A DNA stretch of 10,165 nucleotides from Methylopumilus sp036567085 (GCA_036567085.1 DATCVG010000039.1:1-10165); one strand, 5' to 3'. Shown: positions 1-8,140, counted from the first letter of the stretch. Translations and numbers: made by a program. The notes: generated from the sequence alone by a model not told the origin.

Positions 1-3000
1 GCTGGTGGTCCAGCTTACTCAAAGTTTAGAAAAGAAAAGCTTCTTGGAAAACTTCAAACAATTAATCATCAGATCAAAGATATTCATTCTGAATATATTC
101 ATATCATATGGTGTGAAAAAAAAATCACAGAAACACATAAAACGATCTTAGAAAAAATTCTGCATTACGGCCCTCAAGCTCAAACCTTAACATTTAAACA
201 TAATGTAATTATCATTATGCCGCGTCCGGGCACCATATCACCCTGGGCTTCAAGAGCTACTGATATTGCAAATCATTGTGGACTCTCTGACATCAAACGT
301 ATCGAGAGAGCTGTTGCTGTTTATATTGAGTTAAAAAACAAAACTTTATTATCCGAAAATGAAAAAAAAGCGCTTTCCATATCACTTCATGATCGTATGA
401 CAGAAGTTTCAATCTTTAATCTTGAGGATACTCAATCTCTTTTTTCTCATTTGCCTCCAAAACCGATCCAGTATGCAGAAATAATTGAGGATGGGAAACA
501 AGTCTTAAATGATTTCAATAAAAAACTCGGACTTGCTTTATCTGAAGATGAAATCGATTATTTATTTAATTACTTCACTTCTATCAAAAGAAATCCTACA
601 GATGTAGAGCTCATGATGTTTGCTCAAGCAAACTCAGAACATTGTCGCCATAAAATATTTAATGCCGATTGGGTTATAGATAACAAGACGCAATCCAAAT
701 CACTTTTCGGCATGATTAAAAATACGCATCAGTTACATCCTGGCAATACGATTGTGGCTTACTCTGATAATTCTTCTATTGTAAAGGGCGCTAGGATCAA
801 TCGCTTTTATCCGAATCAAAATGGTATTTATAGCAATCATGAAGAACTCACTCACTTTATTATGAAAGTAGAAACACATAATCATCCGACAGCAATTTCC
901 CCCTTTTCTGGCGCCGCGACTGGCGCAGGCGGTGAGATTAGAGATGAGGGTGCAACAGGAAGAGGCTCGAAACCTAAAGCCGGTCTCACAGGATTTTCAG
1001 TGTCTAATCTTCGCATCCCTGAATTTATGCAGCCTTGGGAAAAAGATAGCTATGGCGCCCCTTCGCGCATATCATCAGCACTTCAAATTATGATCGACGG
1101 GCCGATTGGAGGCGCCTCATATAATAATGAATTTGGCAGACCCAATATTGCAGGCTATTTTAGAACATTAGAAATCCAACACAATAATGAGATAAAAGGT
1201 TTTCATAAGCCCATTATGTTGGCAGGTGGCATTGGCAGTATTAATGATATTCATACAAAAAAACATGCGATTCCACCAGGCGCCCTTCTTGTTCAATTAG
1301 GGGGTCCTGCGATGCTTATCGGTTTAGGTGGTGGCGCTGCCTCAAGTATGGGCACTGGATTTAATGAAGAAAATTTAGATTTCGATTCTGTACAACGTGG
1401 CAATCCTGAATTGCAAAGAAGAGCTCAAGAAGTGATTGATCGATGCTGGCAATTAGGCGATCAAAATCCTATCTTAAGTATTCATGATGTAGGCGCTGGT
1501 GGTTTATCAAATGCATTTCCTGAATTAGTAAATGATGGTGGCGTAGGTGCGATTATTCAATTACGTGCAATTAATAATGAAGAGCCAAGTATGTCGCCAC
1601 GCGAGCTTTGGTGTAATGAAGCTCAAGAGCGTTATGTATTAGCTATCAAAGAAAAAGATCTGGCTTTATTTAAAGCTTTTTGCGAACGTGAAAGATGTCC
1701 ATTTGCAATTGTAGGTACTGCAAAAGAAGATAAACAACTTATTGTCGAGGATAGTCTTCTTAAAAAAGATGCAGTGCATATGGACTTATCTATCCTCTTA
1801 GGAAAACCACCTAAGATGACACGAAATGTAAAGAGAAAAGAAAGAATAGTTAAATCTGTCAATACAGAAGATTTTGATATCCGAGACGCAGTATATCGTG
1901 TTTTAAGATACCCTGCTGTTGCAAATAAAATGTTCTTGATTCATATTGGCGATCGATCAGTGACAGGATTAATTGCAAGAGATCAGCTTGTGGGTCCTTG
2001 GCAAGTTCCTGTTGCAGATGTCGCCGTCACCTTATCATCTTTTGATAGTAATCTCGGTGAGGCTTTTGCTATTGGTGAAAAAACACCTATTGCAATGATT
2101 GATGCTAAAGCCTCTGTTCGCATGGCCTTAGGTGAGGCGATTACCAATTTATCCGCAGCATCCATTCATCATTTAGAAGATATAAAATTATCAGCTAATT
2201 GGATGGCATCTGCAGGGCATGAAGGTGAAGATGCTGATTTATTTGATGCTGTTGAAGAAATCGGTATGCATCTTTGCCCTGATTTAGGTATTAGTATTCC
2301 TGTAGGTAAAGATTCTATGTCTATGAAGACATCCTGGCTTGATAACAAAGAAGAAAAAGCTGTTATTTCGCCTGTATCGCTTATCTTAACTGCGTTCGCA
2401 CCTGTTTTTGATGCTAGAAAAACTTTAACGCCTACACTTAATAGAAATCTTAAGGAAAGTGGTCTGATTTATATCGACCTGGGTTTAGGCAAGAATCGAT
2501 TAGGAGCTTCATCATTTAACTTGGTATTTAATGAAGTTGGCGATACGCCACCAAATCTTGAAGACACAAAAACTCTTAAAGCATTCTTTCATGTGATCCA
2601 AACATTGAAAGATGAAAATATGATTGAGGCTTATCATGATCGATCGGATGGTGGGCTCCTTGCTACTTTAGCTGAAATGGCTTTTGCAGGGCGTTGTGGT
2701 TTAGATATTGATTTAACCGCGTGTGGCCCTGATATTAAAGCTATTCTATTTAACGAAGAGTTAGGTGCTGTCATTCAAATTAAGAAAGAACATATCTCAA
2801 GTGTACTTACAAAAATTAATGCGGCTTTAAATCAAAATGCCTTCTTAATTGGATCTGTCAATTTAGATCAAATCATTCACATCAAATATCAAAATAACAC
2901 TGTCTTTGAAGATACAAGGTCAAGTTTACAAAGCGCATGGACTGAAACATCATACAAAATCCAATCGATGCGAGATAATCCAGTATGCGCTTTAGAAGAA

Positions 3001-3861
3001 TTTTCTATAATTTCGGATGATTTTGATCCAGGGTTAAATCCAAAATTTGATTTTAAGATTCCCCAGTCTTTTGAAATCAAAAAAACAAAACCTAAGATAG
3101 CTATCCTAAGAGAGCAAGGCGTTAATGGCCATGTTGAAATGGCATCTGCATTTTCGACTGTAGGATTTGAAGCACATGATGTGCACATGTCAGATATTAT
3201 TGAGAATCGAAAATCTTTAACTGATTTTTCAGCGCTCGTTGCATGTGGTGGTTTTTCATATGGCGATGTGTTAGGTGCAGGTGAAGGCTGGGCTAAATCT
3301 ATTTTGTTTAATTCAAAAACTCGTGATGCTTTTGAAGATTTTTTCTCAAGAACTGATACGATAGCACTTGGCATTTGTAATGGCTGTCAAATGATGAGTA
3401 ACTTGAAAGAGATTATTCCAGGCTCCGCCTTATGGCCTCATTTTATAAAAAATAAATCTGAACAATTTGAAGCAAGATTTGTATCTGTTGAAATTCTTAA
3501 ATCTAATTCAATATTTTTTAATGAAATGAATGGCGCAATACTTCCAATTGCAGTTGCGCATGGTGAAGGCTTTACAGAATATCAAACTCAGAATCAGTTG
3601 AATGATGTTTTAAATCATCAACTTGCAACACTTCGGTATGTTGATAATTACCACAAGGGAACTTCTATCTATCCGATGAATCCAAATGGATCACCTGAAG
3701 GAATTACTGGATTCACTTCGGAAAATGGACGGTTTTCTATTATGATGCCTCATCCCGAGAGAGTTTATAGAGCAATACAAAACTCTTGGCATCCTAAAAC
3801 CTGGGATGGATTAGCGCCATGGTATAAAATGTTTGCCAATGCTTATCAATTTTTTAACTAA
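1..3861 (+). CDS. purL: Phosphoribosylformylglycinamidine synthase (FGAM synthetase), large single-chain form, 5'-partial
   Basis: PurL catalyses the fourth step of de novo purine synthesis in the cytoplasm: ATP-dependent conversion of FGAR plus glutamine to FGAM. The first ATG in frame is at 217, but the true gene begins left of the window. The open frame continues to base 1, and its first residues (AGGPAYSKFR) match the start of the proteobacterial family, so about 5-10 residues are missing. The visible 1286 residues fit the usual length of about 1295. In numbering from base 1, the SEHCRHK motif lies near 212-218, a THNHPTAISPFSGAATGAGG loop near 292-311, and the second synthetase half carries VGKDSMSMK near 767. 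A C-terminal class I glutaminase starts near 1030 (ILREQGVNGH). Its triad is intact: Cys1126 in GICNGC, with His1251 and Glu1253 in PHPERV. No frameshift or missing catalytic residue was seen. The gene is followed after 18 bases by an exported ankyrin gene. Confidence 0.97.
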   Translation, partial: AGGPAYSKFRKEKLLGKLQTINHQIKDIHSEYIHIIWCEKKITETHKTILEKILHYGPQAQTLTFKHNVIIIMPRPGTISPWASRATDIANHCGLSDIKRIERAVAVYIELKNKTLLSENEKKALSISLHDRMTEVSIFNLEDTQSLFSHLPPKPIQYAEIIEDGKQVLNDFNKKLGLALSEDEIDYLFNYFTSIKRNPTDVELMMFAQANSEHCRHKIFNADWVIDNKTQSKSLFGMIKNTHQLHPGNTIVAYSDNSSIVKGARINRFYPNQNGIYSNHEELTHFIMKVETHNHPTAISPFSGAATGAGGEIRDEGATGRGSKPKAGLTGFSVSNLRIPEFMQPWEKDSYGAPSRISSALQIMIDGPIGGASYNNEFGRPNIAGYFRTLEIQHNNEIKGFHKPIMLAGGIGSINDIHTKKHAIPPGALLVQLGGPAMLIGLGGGAASSMGTGFNEENLDFDSVQRGNPELQRRAQEVIDRCWQLGDQNPILSIHDVGAGGLSNAFPELVNDGGVGAIIQLRAINNEEPSMSPRELWCNEAQERYVLAIKEKDLALFKAFCERERCPFAIVGTAKEDKQLIVEDSLLKKDAVHMDLSILLGKPPKMTRNVKRKERIVKSVNTEDFDIRDAVYRVLRYPAVANKMFLIHIGDRSVTGLIARDQLVGPWQVPVADVAVTLSSFDSNLGEAFAIGEKTPIAMIDAKASVRMALGEAITNLSAASIHHLEDIKLSANWMASAGHEGEDADLFDAVEEIGMHLCPDLGISIPVGKDSMSMKTSWLDNKEEKAVISPVSLILTAFAPVFDARKTLTPTLNRNLKESGLIYIDLGLGKNRLGASSFNLVFNEVGDTPPNLEDTKTLKAFFHVIQTLKDENMIEAYHDRSDGGLLATLAEMAFAGRCGLDIDLTACGPDIKAILFNEELGAVIQIKKEHISSVLTKINAALNQNAFLIGSVNLDQIIHIKYQNNTVFEDTRSSLQSAWTETSYKIQSMRDNPVCALEEFSIISDDFDPGLNPKFDFKIPQSFEIKKTKPKIAILREQGVNGHVEMASAFSTVGFEAHDVHMSDIIENRKSLTDFSALVACGGFSYGDVLGAGEGWAKSILFNSKTRDAFEDFFSRTDTIALGICNGCQMMSNLKEIIPGSALWPHFIKNKSEQFEARFVSVEILKSNSIFFNEMNGAILPIAVAHGEGFTEYQTQNQLNDVLNHQLATLRYVDNYHKGTSIYPMNPNGSPEGITGFTSENGRFSIMMPHPERVYRAIQNSWHPKTWDGLAPWYKMFANAYQFFN

Positions 3862-3879
3862 ACGAAAGAATCAATCTTT

Positions 3880-4365
3880 ATGAATAAATTTTTAAAAACC
3901 ACATTAACATTAATTTTACTTACTTTCTCAATGCAACTTTTTGCATTGACTGATGCAGAAGAAATCGAATTTGCAGCAGCTGTGAATGAAGGTAAATTAC
4001 CAATCGTTAAAAAATATATTGAAGTCAAAAAAGTAGATGTTAATTCAACTTATTTCGCATGGAGCCCGTTTCTTATGGCGGCCTCTAAAGGCCAATTTCA
4101 AATACTCAAATACCTAGCGGATCATGGTGCAGACATTAATTACACTCACCCGCTTACTAAAATGAATGCGTTTCATCACGCTGCTTTTGACGGCAGAACT
4201 GAAATTGTCAAATACCTTGCATCTAAAGGTGCTGATATCAATAAAAAAATGAAAGGTGGCGTATCTATCGTTCGTGTTGTTAAAGAGAAAGGCGACACAA
4301 AAATGGCAGACTTGCTTCTGTCGTTGGGCGTAAGCGAAGAAGGCTGTGAAGACAAGTGTCTTTAA
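3880..4365 (+). CDS. Small exported ankyrin-repeat protein
   Basis: This 161-residue protein has a typical Sec signal peptide: MNK, a hydrophobic stretch (LTLILLTFSMQLFA), and a likely cleavage after Ala22 (LFA/LTD). It is therefore predicted to be periplasmic. The mature part is a short ankyrin solenoid. A degenerate repeat spans about 27-56. Two clear repeats follow, about 61-90 (SPFLMAASKGQFQILKYL) and 97-125 (AFHHAAFDGRTEIVKYL), each ending in GADIN. A weak capping repeat covers 130-150. The tail (GCEDKC, Cys156 and Cys160) holds the only two cysteines, possibly a disulfide or metal site. Ankyrin repeats bind partner proteins, so neither partner nor function can be named. It lies 18 bases after purL and 21 before the next gene, suggesting cotranscription. 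There is no clear ribosome binding site, only a weak GAAAG 11 bases upstream of the ATG. The fold is secure; the role is unknown. Confidence 0.85.
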   Translation: MNKFLKTTLTLILLTFSMQLFALTDAEEIEFAAAVNEGKLPIVKKYIEVKKVDVNSTYFAWSPFLMAASKGQFQILKYLADHGADINYTHPLTKMNAFHHAAFDGRTEIVKYLASKGADINKKMKGGVSIVRVVKEKGDTKMADLLLSLGVSEEGCEDKCL

Positions 4366-4386
4366 TTAAACCTTTCTAAAAAAATT

Positions 4387-5220
4387 ATGAAAAATTTACG
4401 TGTTTTCTTATGTCTATTATCAGCGCTCGTAAGTGTCACTTTAAAAGGGCATGAATCCTTAAATATAATCTCAGGTTTTGTAAGTCCTGAATCAGTCATT
4501 CAAGATGCCAAAGGTGACATTTATGTCTCTGAGATTGGTGAATTCAATAAAGATGGTGATGGAAAAGTTACACGTATTTCAATTGATGGAAAACTTTCAA
4601 CATTTGCAAGTGGGATGGATGATCCTAAAGGGTTAATTTTTGTTGGTAAGTCTTTGTATGTAGCAGATAAAAATCGAGTATTGAAAGTTGAGCCAGATGG
4701 GAAATGGAGTGTATTCGGAAGTACTATGGCATTTCCACAAACACCTATTTTTCTAAATGATATTACTTCAGATGAATCAGGCAATTTATACGTGAGTGAT
4801 AGCGGTAATCTTCAATCAGGTGGCGCCATTTTTAAAATTGCTAAAGACAAAAAAATTACTTTAGTACTTAATGAAAACACACCTGAAATCCTAGCGCCTA
4901 ATGGCCTTTGGGTTGTTAAAAATGATCTTTATGAAGTAGATTTTTCAAGCGGCATTTTATACAAAATTAATTTAAAAACTAAATCAATTACAAAGGTTGC
5001 TGAAGCGCTTGGCGGTGGTGATGGCCTAATTAAGTCTGGAAATAATTTCTTTGTTAGTGACTGGAAAAATGGAAAGATATTTAAGGTTCAAGGCAACAAA
5101 GTCAGTTTATTTAAAGACGGCTTTAAAGCTGCTGCTGACATAGCGCTATCTTATGATAAAAAATCTATCATTACACCAGATATGAAAGCTGGTTCTGTTA
5201 CGATCGTACCTATTCATTAA
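4387..5220 (+). CDS. Exported SMP-30/gluconolactonase-like (NHL-type) beta-propeller protein
   Basis: This 277-residue protein begins with a hydrophobic signal-like segment (MKNLRVFLCLLSALVSVTL), so it is probably secreted to the periplasm. The cleavage site is not clear-cut. The rest is a run of beta-propeller blades with the recurring pattern 'x-G-x-L/I-Y-V-S/A-D'. Visible units include GDIYVSE (about 43-49), KSLYVADKNRV (88-98), GNLYVSDSGN (132-141), NDLYEVDFSSG (179-189) and NNFFVSDWKNGKIFKV (219-234). Residues placed like the metal ligands of SMP-30 lactonases are Glu35 in PESV, Asn124 in LND, Asn172 in PNGL and Asp212 or Asp251. This mapping comes from pattern, not alignment. The family includes lactonases and other sugar-ester hydrolases, but also non-catalytic NHL propellers, so the substrate is unknown. 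It sits 21 bases after the ankyrin gene and 11 before the DUF455 gene on the same strand. No Shine-Dalgarno sequence is visible. Confidence 0.8.
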   Translation: MKNLRVFLCLLSALVSVTLKGHESLNIISGFVSPESVIQDAKGDIYVSEIGEFNKDGDGKVTRISIDGKLSTFASGMDDPKGLIFVGKSLYVADKNRVLKVEPDGKWSVFGSTMAFPQTPIFLNDITSDESGNLYVSDSGNLQSGGAIFKIAKDKKITLVLNENTPEILAPNGLWVVKNDLYEVDFSSGILYKINLKTKSITKVAEALGGGDGLIKSGNNFFVSDWKNGKIFKVQGNKVSLFKDGFKAAADIALSYDKKSIITPDMKAGSVTIVPIH

Positions 5221-5231
5221 TTGATTACATT

Positions 5232-6011
5232 ATGGAGTTAAGAGCGGAAAGCCTAAAAGCTCTTGCCACAAATGATTTAAATGATAAATTAAATCAGGTT
5301 AAAGCTTTATACGAATCCTTTAAATCTCGCCGAGTAACGATTGATTCAAAAAATGATATAAAACACACCTTTCAATTACCAGGTGCACCTTCTAAACCTG
5401 ATATTGTCGCACCCAGACTCGTTGAAAAAAGATCAGCCTCGACTCAATATGGAAAATTAATATTCATTCATGCACTAGCCCATATTGAATTTTGTGCAAT
5501 CAATTTAGCGCTCGATATCATCTGGCGCTTTAAAAATCTTCCAGAACAATTTTATTTTGACTGGATCCAAGTCGCCTACGAGGAGCAGGCACATTTTAAT
5601 TTACTTAATGACTATCTTAAAAAATTTGGTTTAAGCTATGGCAGCTTTAATGCACATAATAGCCTTTGGGAAATGGCTGAAAGAACTCATCACGATTTAA
5701 TACATCGTTTAGCACTTATTCCAAGAACCATGGAAGCAAGAGGTCTTGATGTCAGCCCACCTATTATCGAAAAATTTAAGCAGCAAAAAGATGATGAAAT
5801 TGTATCGATTTTACAAATCATTTATGAAGAAGAGATTCGTCATGTGTCTATCGGCAATATTTGGTATCGCTGGGCATGTGAATCTCAGAAACTAGACCCA
5901 AATGAAACCTATAAGAGTTTGCTTAAAAAGTACGATATTGAATTAAATTATGAAAAGCTAAATAAGGAAGCACGATATAAAGCGGGCTTCTTAAAAGAAG
6001 AGCTTATTTAA
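5232..6011 (+). CDS. Ferritin-like DUF455 (COG2833) protein, putative di-metal oxidoreductase
   Basis: This 259-residue cytoplasmic protein has no signal peptide and matches the DUF455/COG2833 family along its length. It starts with the typical MELRAESLKALA and has a proline-rich linker (LPGAPSKPDIVAPR, about 49-62). A four-helix ferritin-like core follows. Candidate metal ligands lie in HIEF (His84, Glu86), EEQAH (Glu117, Glu118, His121), TMEARGLDV (Glu168) and EEEIRH (Glu199-201, His204). These paired ExxH-type motifs are what a di-iron or similar centre needs, and none looks lost. The reaction is unknown. Ferritin-like relatives include tRNA hydroxylases and oxidases, but nothing here identifies a substrate. 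The ATG lies 11 bases after the propeller gene, without a recognisable ribosome binding site. It is the last gene of the + strand run, and its stop overlaps the stop of convergent serB. Confidence 0.9.
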   Translation: MELRAESLKALATNDLNDKLNQVKALYESFKSRRVTIDSKNDIKHTFQLPGAPSKPDIVAPRLVEKRSASTQYGKLIFIHALAHIEFCAINLALDIIWRFKNLPEQFYFDWIQVAYEEQAHFNLLNDYLKKFGLSYGSFNAHNSLWEMAERTHHDLIHRLALIPRTMEARGLDVSPPIIEKFKQQKDDEIVSILQIIYEEEIRHVSIGNIWYRWACESQKLDPNETYKSLLKKYDIELNYEKLNKEARYKAGFLKEELI

Positions 6012-6853
6012 ATTTTAAAAAGATTTAATACGCCCTTAAAATCTGAGTGATTAAATTTAAATCGTGCCTTTTCTTGAACAATAGGCTTAGCATGATATGC
6101 GATACTATATTGAGCTTCAGCTAACATCTTTAAATCATTCGCTCCATCCCCAATCACAATAGTTTTTGATCTATCAATATTAAGTTTAGATTGAAAATCT
6201 CTCACTGTCTGAGCCTTTACCTCATCGTTCACGATACGGCCTAAAACTTTACCTGTGAGTTTCTTATCCTTAATTTCAAGCTGATTAGATATAGCAACAT
6301 CAATCCCTAGTTTATTCTTCACATAATCTGCAAAATAATCAAAGCCACCTGAAACAAGCACTGTTGTGACATTATTTTTACGACAAGCTTTAATCCATGC
6401 TTGAGTGCCCTCGTTAAATTTTAATCTTTCTTCTATGACCTTAAAGAGCATCTCTTCTCCTAGGCCTTCTAATAAAGAAACTCGCTTAATGAGACTTTGT
6501 GAAAAATCAATCTCGCCCATCATGGCGCTTTTAGTAATCAAAGCGACATCATCTTTTTTGCCGCACATATCTGCGATTTCATCGATACATTCAATGGATA
6601 TGAGTGTTGAATCCATATCCATGACACATAAGCTAAATTCATTTAAAGCTTTGTAGTTATCTAAAATTGCAAAATCTATATTTTTTAAATCAAGTTGATT
6701 TTTTAAATCCCCAGATAAGTCATCTCTAATATCATATATAGCAGCATTATCATTGATAAGCTTATATGGAGAAGCTGTCACTTGGTTTAAAATTTCAGAG
6801 ATTTCTGCCAAATGACTTTCGAAACTATATGAAGATTGAATTAATAATTTCAT
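6008..6853 (-). CDS. serB: Phosphoserine phosphatase
   Basis: SerB hydrolyses O-phospho-L-serine to serine, the last step of the phosphorylated serine pathway, in the cytoplasm. The 281-residue product has the N-terminal extension (about 1-72) usual in proteobacterial SerB, here divergent, followed by a haloacid dehalogenase-type phosphatase domain. Motif I is DMDSTLI, with nucleophile Asp79 and general acid Asp81. Glu88 in IECID and Arg124 in KRVSLL fit substrate-binding positions. Motif II is VSGGF (Ser168). Motif III is the lysine of NDEVKAQT (Lys213). Motif IV is IGDGANDLKML (Asp236, Asp240). All catalytic residues are present. The gene stands alone on the minus strand, divergent from sucC across 123 bases. 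Its stop codon shares TTAA with the DUF455 gene, so any transcript running past the stop would be antisense to that gene. No Shine-Dalgarno precedes the ATG. Confidence 0.96.
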   Translation of the reverse strand: MKLLIQSSYSFESHLAEISEILNQVTASPYKLINDNAAIYDIRDDLSGDLKNQLDLKNIDFAILDNYKALNEFSLCVMDMDSTLISIECIDEIADMCGKKDDVALITKSAMMGEIDFSQSLIKRVSLLEGLGEEMLFKVIEERLKFNEGTQAWIKACRKNNVTTVLVSGGFDYFADYVKNKLGIDVAISNQLEIKDKKLTGKVLGRIVNDEVKAQTVRDFQSKLNIDRSKTIVIGDGANDLKMLAEAQYSIAYHAKPIVQEKARFKFNHSDFKGVLNLFKI

Positions 6854-6976
6854 AAAATGAATAAATGATAAAAGGCACTAAATGAATAATTCTAACATTG
6901 CTATGAAAATATAATTCTTAACTAGCATGTTTGCCTAAATTCGTAGAAAATAATGCTTATTTAGCTCCTTTTTATC
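6854..6976. promoter_or_regulatory. Divergent serB/sucC intergenic region with candidate promoters
   Basis: This is the only non-coding gap above 25 bases, and it must carry start signals for both serB and the sucCD operon. On the + strand a perfect TATAAT lies at 6910-6915, but no good -35 is found 16-18 bases upstream. A weaker + alternative is TTGCTA (6899-6904) with TAGCAT (6923-6928), 18 bases apart. On the minus strand TATATT (6908-6913) overlaps the first hexamer, and TAGAAT lies at 6889-6894, again without a convincing -35. The sequence is so AT-rich that single -10 matches are weak evidence. That a promoter is present is likely; the exact hexamers are not established. Confidence 0.45.
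6867..6976. repeat. Imperfect inverted repeat facing serB and sucC starts
   Basis: The left arm 6867-6883 (GATAAAAGGCACTAAAT) is nearly the reverse complement of the right arm 6959-6976 (ATTTAGCTCCTTTTTATC). Fifteen of 17 positions match, with one extra base in the right arm. A further short element, TAGAA, lies outward-facing before each arm (6944-6948 on +, 6890-6894 on -). Read in the direction of each gene, both serB and sucC have ATTTAG-N2-CCTTTT(T)ATC just before the start codon. It ends directly at the sucC ATG and 13 bases before the serB ATG. It could be a shared regulatory element, a duplicated leader, or chance similarity in AT-rich DNA. Confidence 0.5.
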
Positions 6977-8140
6977 ATGAATCTCCACGAATATCAGGCC
7001 AAACAGTTAATTGCAAAATACGGTATTTCTATTCCAAAAGGTATTGTAATTAAGTCGATAGATGAAGTGGATCAATCAATAGGCGAGCTGGAAACTTCTT
7101 CTTATGTCATAAAAGCCCAAATTCACGCAGGTGGCAGAGGTAAAGCAGGTGGCATTAAGATTGTGAGTTCAAATAAAGAGGCGTCTGAATTTGCAAATTC
7201 ACTTCTCCATAAAAAACTTGTCACTTATCAAAATATGCCAGATGGTCAGCCTGTTACTTCAATTCTTATCGAAGAATCATGCGATATCGAAGAAGAATTA
7301 TATTTTTCTATATTAGTTGATAGGCAATCAGAAAGGATCGTTGTCATTGCTTCTTCTGCTGGCGGCATAGAAATTGAAGAAATTTCTAAAAATAATCCGG
7401 AAAAAATTATCAAAGAGCTATGTAGTCCAATTAACGGCCTCATGGACTTTCAATCTCGAAATATTGCCTTTGCATTAGGTTTGCCTAATGAAATGATTAA
7501 TGATTTTGTTAAGTTTGCTCGAAGTGCTTTTAAGGTCTTTATTGAAAATGATCTTGCACTATTAGAGATTAATCCGCTCGTGATTACTTCTAATAAAAAA
7601 ATAATTGCTCTCGATTGCAAAATGACAGTTGATGACAATGCACTCTTGAAACAAAAAACATTGGCAGAATTTCGCGATTGGTCACAAAATGATTCTAAAG
7701 AAGCTGAGGCTTTTAACGCTGGATTAAATTATATTGCACTTAATGGAAATATTGGCTGCATGGTTAATGGCGCAGGTCTTGCCATGGCTACCATGGATCT
7801 TATTAAACTTTATGGTGGAGAACCTGCAAACTTTTTAGACGTCGGTGGTGGGGCAACTGCTGAAACTGTTGCGAAAGCTTTTAAAATTATTCTTGATGAT
7901 AATAACGTACAAGTTGTTTTAGTTAATATTTTTGGGGGTATTATGCGTTGCGATATTATTGCGGAAGGCATTATTGCAGCAGTCAAAGAGGTCGGTATCC
8001 AAATACCTATAGTGGTGAGATTAGAAGGAACCAATGTGGATCTTGGCAAGAAACTTTTACAAACAAGTGGCTTAAATATCAAAGCTGCGAATTCACTTAC
8101 TGAAGCGGCAACCATCGCGACTAGCCTTATAAAAAAATAA
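6977..8140 (+). CDS. sucC: Succinyl-CoA synthetase (succinate-CoA ligase) beta subunit
   Basis: SucC is the nucleotide-binding subunit of succinyl-CoA synthetase, which interconverts succinyl-CoA and succinate with ADP or GDP phosphorylation in the TCA cycle. The 387-residue product has the canonical start MNLHEYQAKQL and the family's length of about 388. An ATP-grasp domain carries Lys46 and the glycine-rich AGGRGKAGG (51-59). The Mg-nucleotide ligands Asn199 (in EINP) and Asp213 fall at the same numbers as in the E. coli enzyme. The C-terminal domain contains NGAGLAM (264-270), LDVGGGA (287-293), NIFGGIMRCD (317-326) and RLEGTNVD (348-355), which contact CoA, phosphate and the alpha subunit. 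The gene opens the operon and its stop directly abuts the sucD ATG. The start is fixed by homology, because no Shine-Dalgarno exists: the bases before it are CTCCTTTTTATC. Confidence 0.98.
   Translation: MNLHEYQAKQLIAKYGISIPKGIVIKSIDEVDQSIGELETSSYVIKAQIHAGGRGKAGGIKIVSSNKEASEFANSLLHKKLVTYQNMPDGQPVTSILIEESCDIEEELYFSILVDRQSERIVVIASSAGGIEIEEISKNNPEKIIKELCSPINGLMDFQSRNIAFALGLPNEMINDFVKFARSAFKVFIENDLALLEINPLVITSNKKIIALDCKMTVDDNALLKQKTLAEFRDWSQNDSKEAEAFNAGLNYIALNGNIGCMVNGAGLAMATMDLIKLYGGEPANFLDVGGGATAETVAKAFKIILDDNNVQVVLVNIFGGIMRCDIIAEGIIAAVKEVGIQIPIVVRLEGTNVDLGKKLLQTSGLNIKAANSLTEAATIATSLIKK

Noticed and set aside
217..219. ATG at 217 as the start of purL
   Set aside because: The frame is open back to base 1 and the upstream residues match the conserved N-terminus of PurL. 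The ATG falls inside a conserved internal motif (PRPGTISPW).
2889..3374. Minus-strand open frame of 161 codons
   Set aside because: It lies wholly inside the purL glutaminase region, has no recognisable domain, and is explained as an antisense shadow of conserved coding sequence.
5986..6010. Hairpin CTTCTT/AAGAAG followed by T-rich sequence as a terminator of the DUF455 gene
   Set aside because: The usable stem is only about five base pairs with little GC, lies inside the coding end, and the T tract is broken. It is too weak to call.
6405..6656. Plus-strand open frame of 83 codons inside serB
   Set aside because: It is antisense to the catalytic core of serB, with no domain or start signal; treated as a shadow.
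6965..6970. Minus-strand AAGGAG resembling a Shine-Dalgarno site
   Set aside because: No ATG, GTG or TTG follows at a suitable distance on the minus strand, and serB starts more than 100 bases away.
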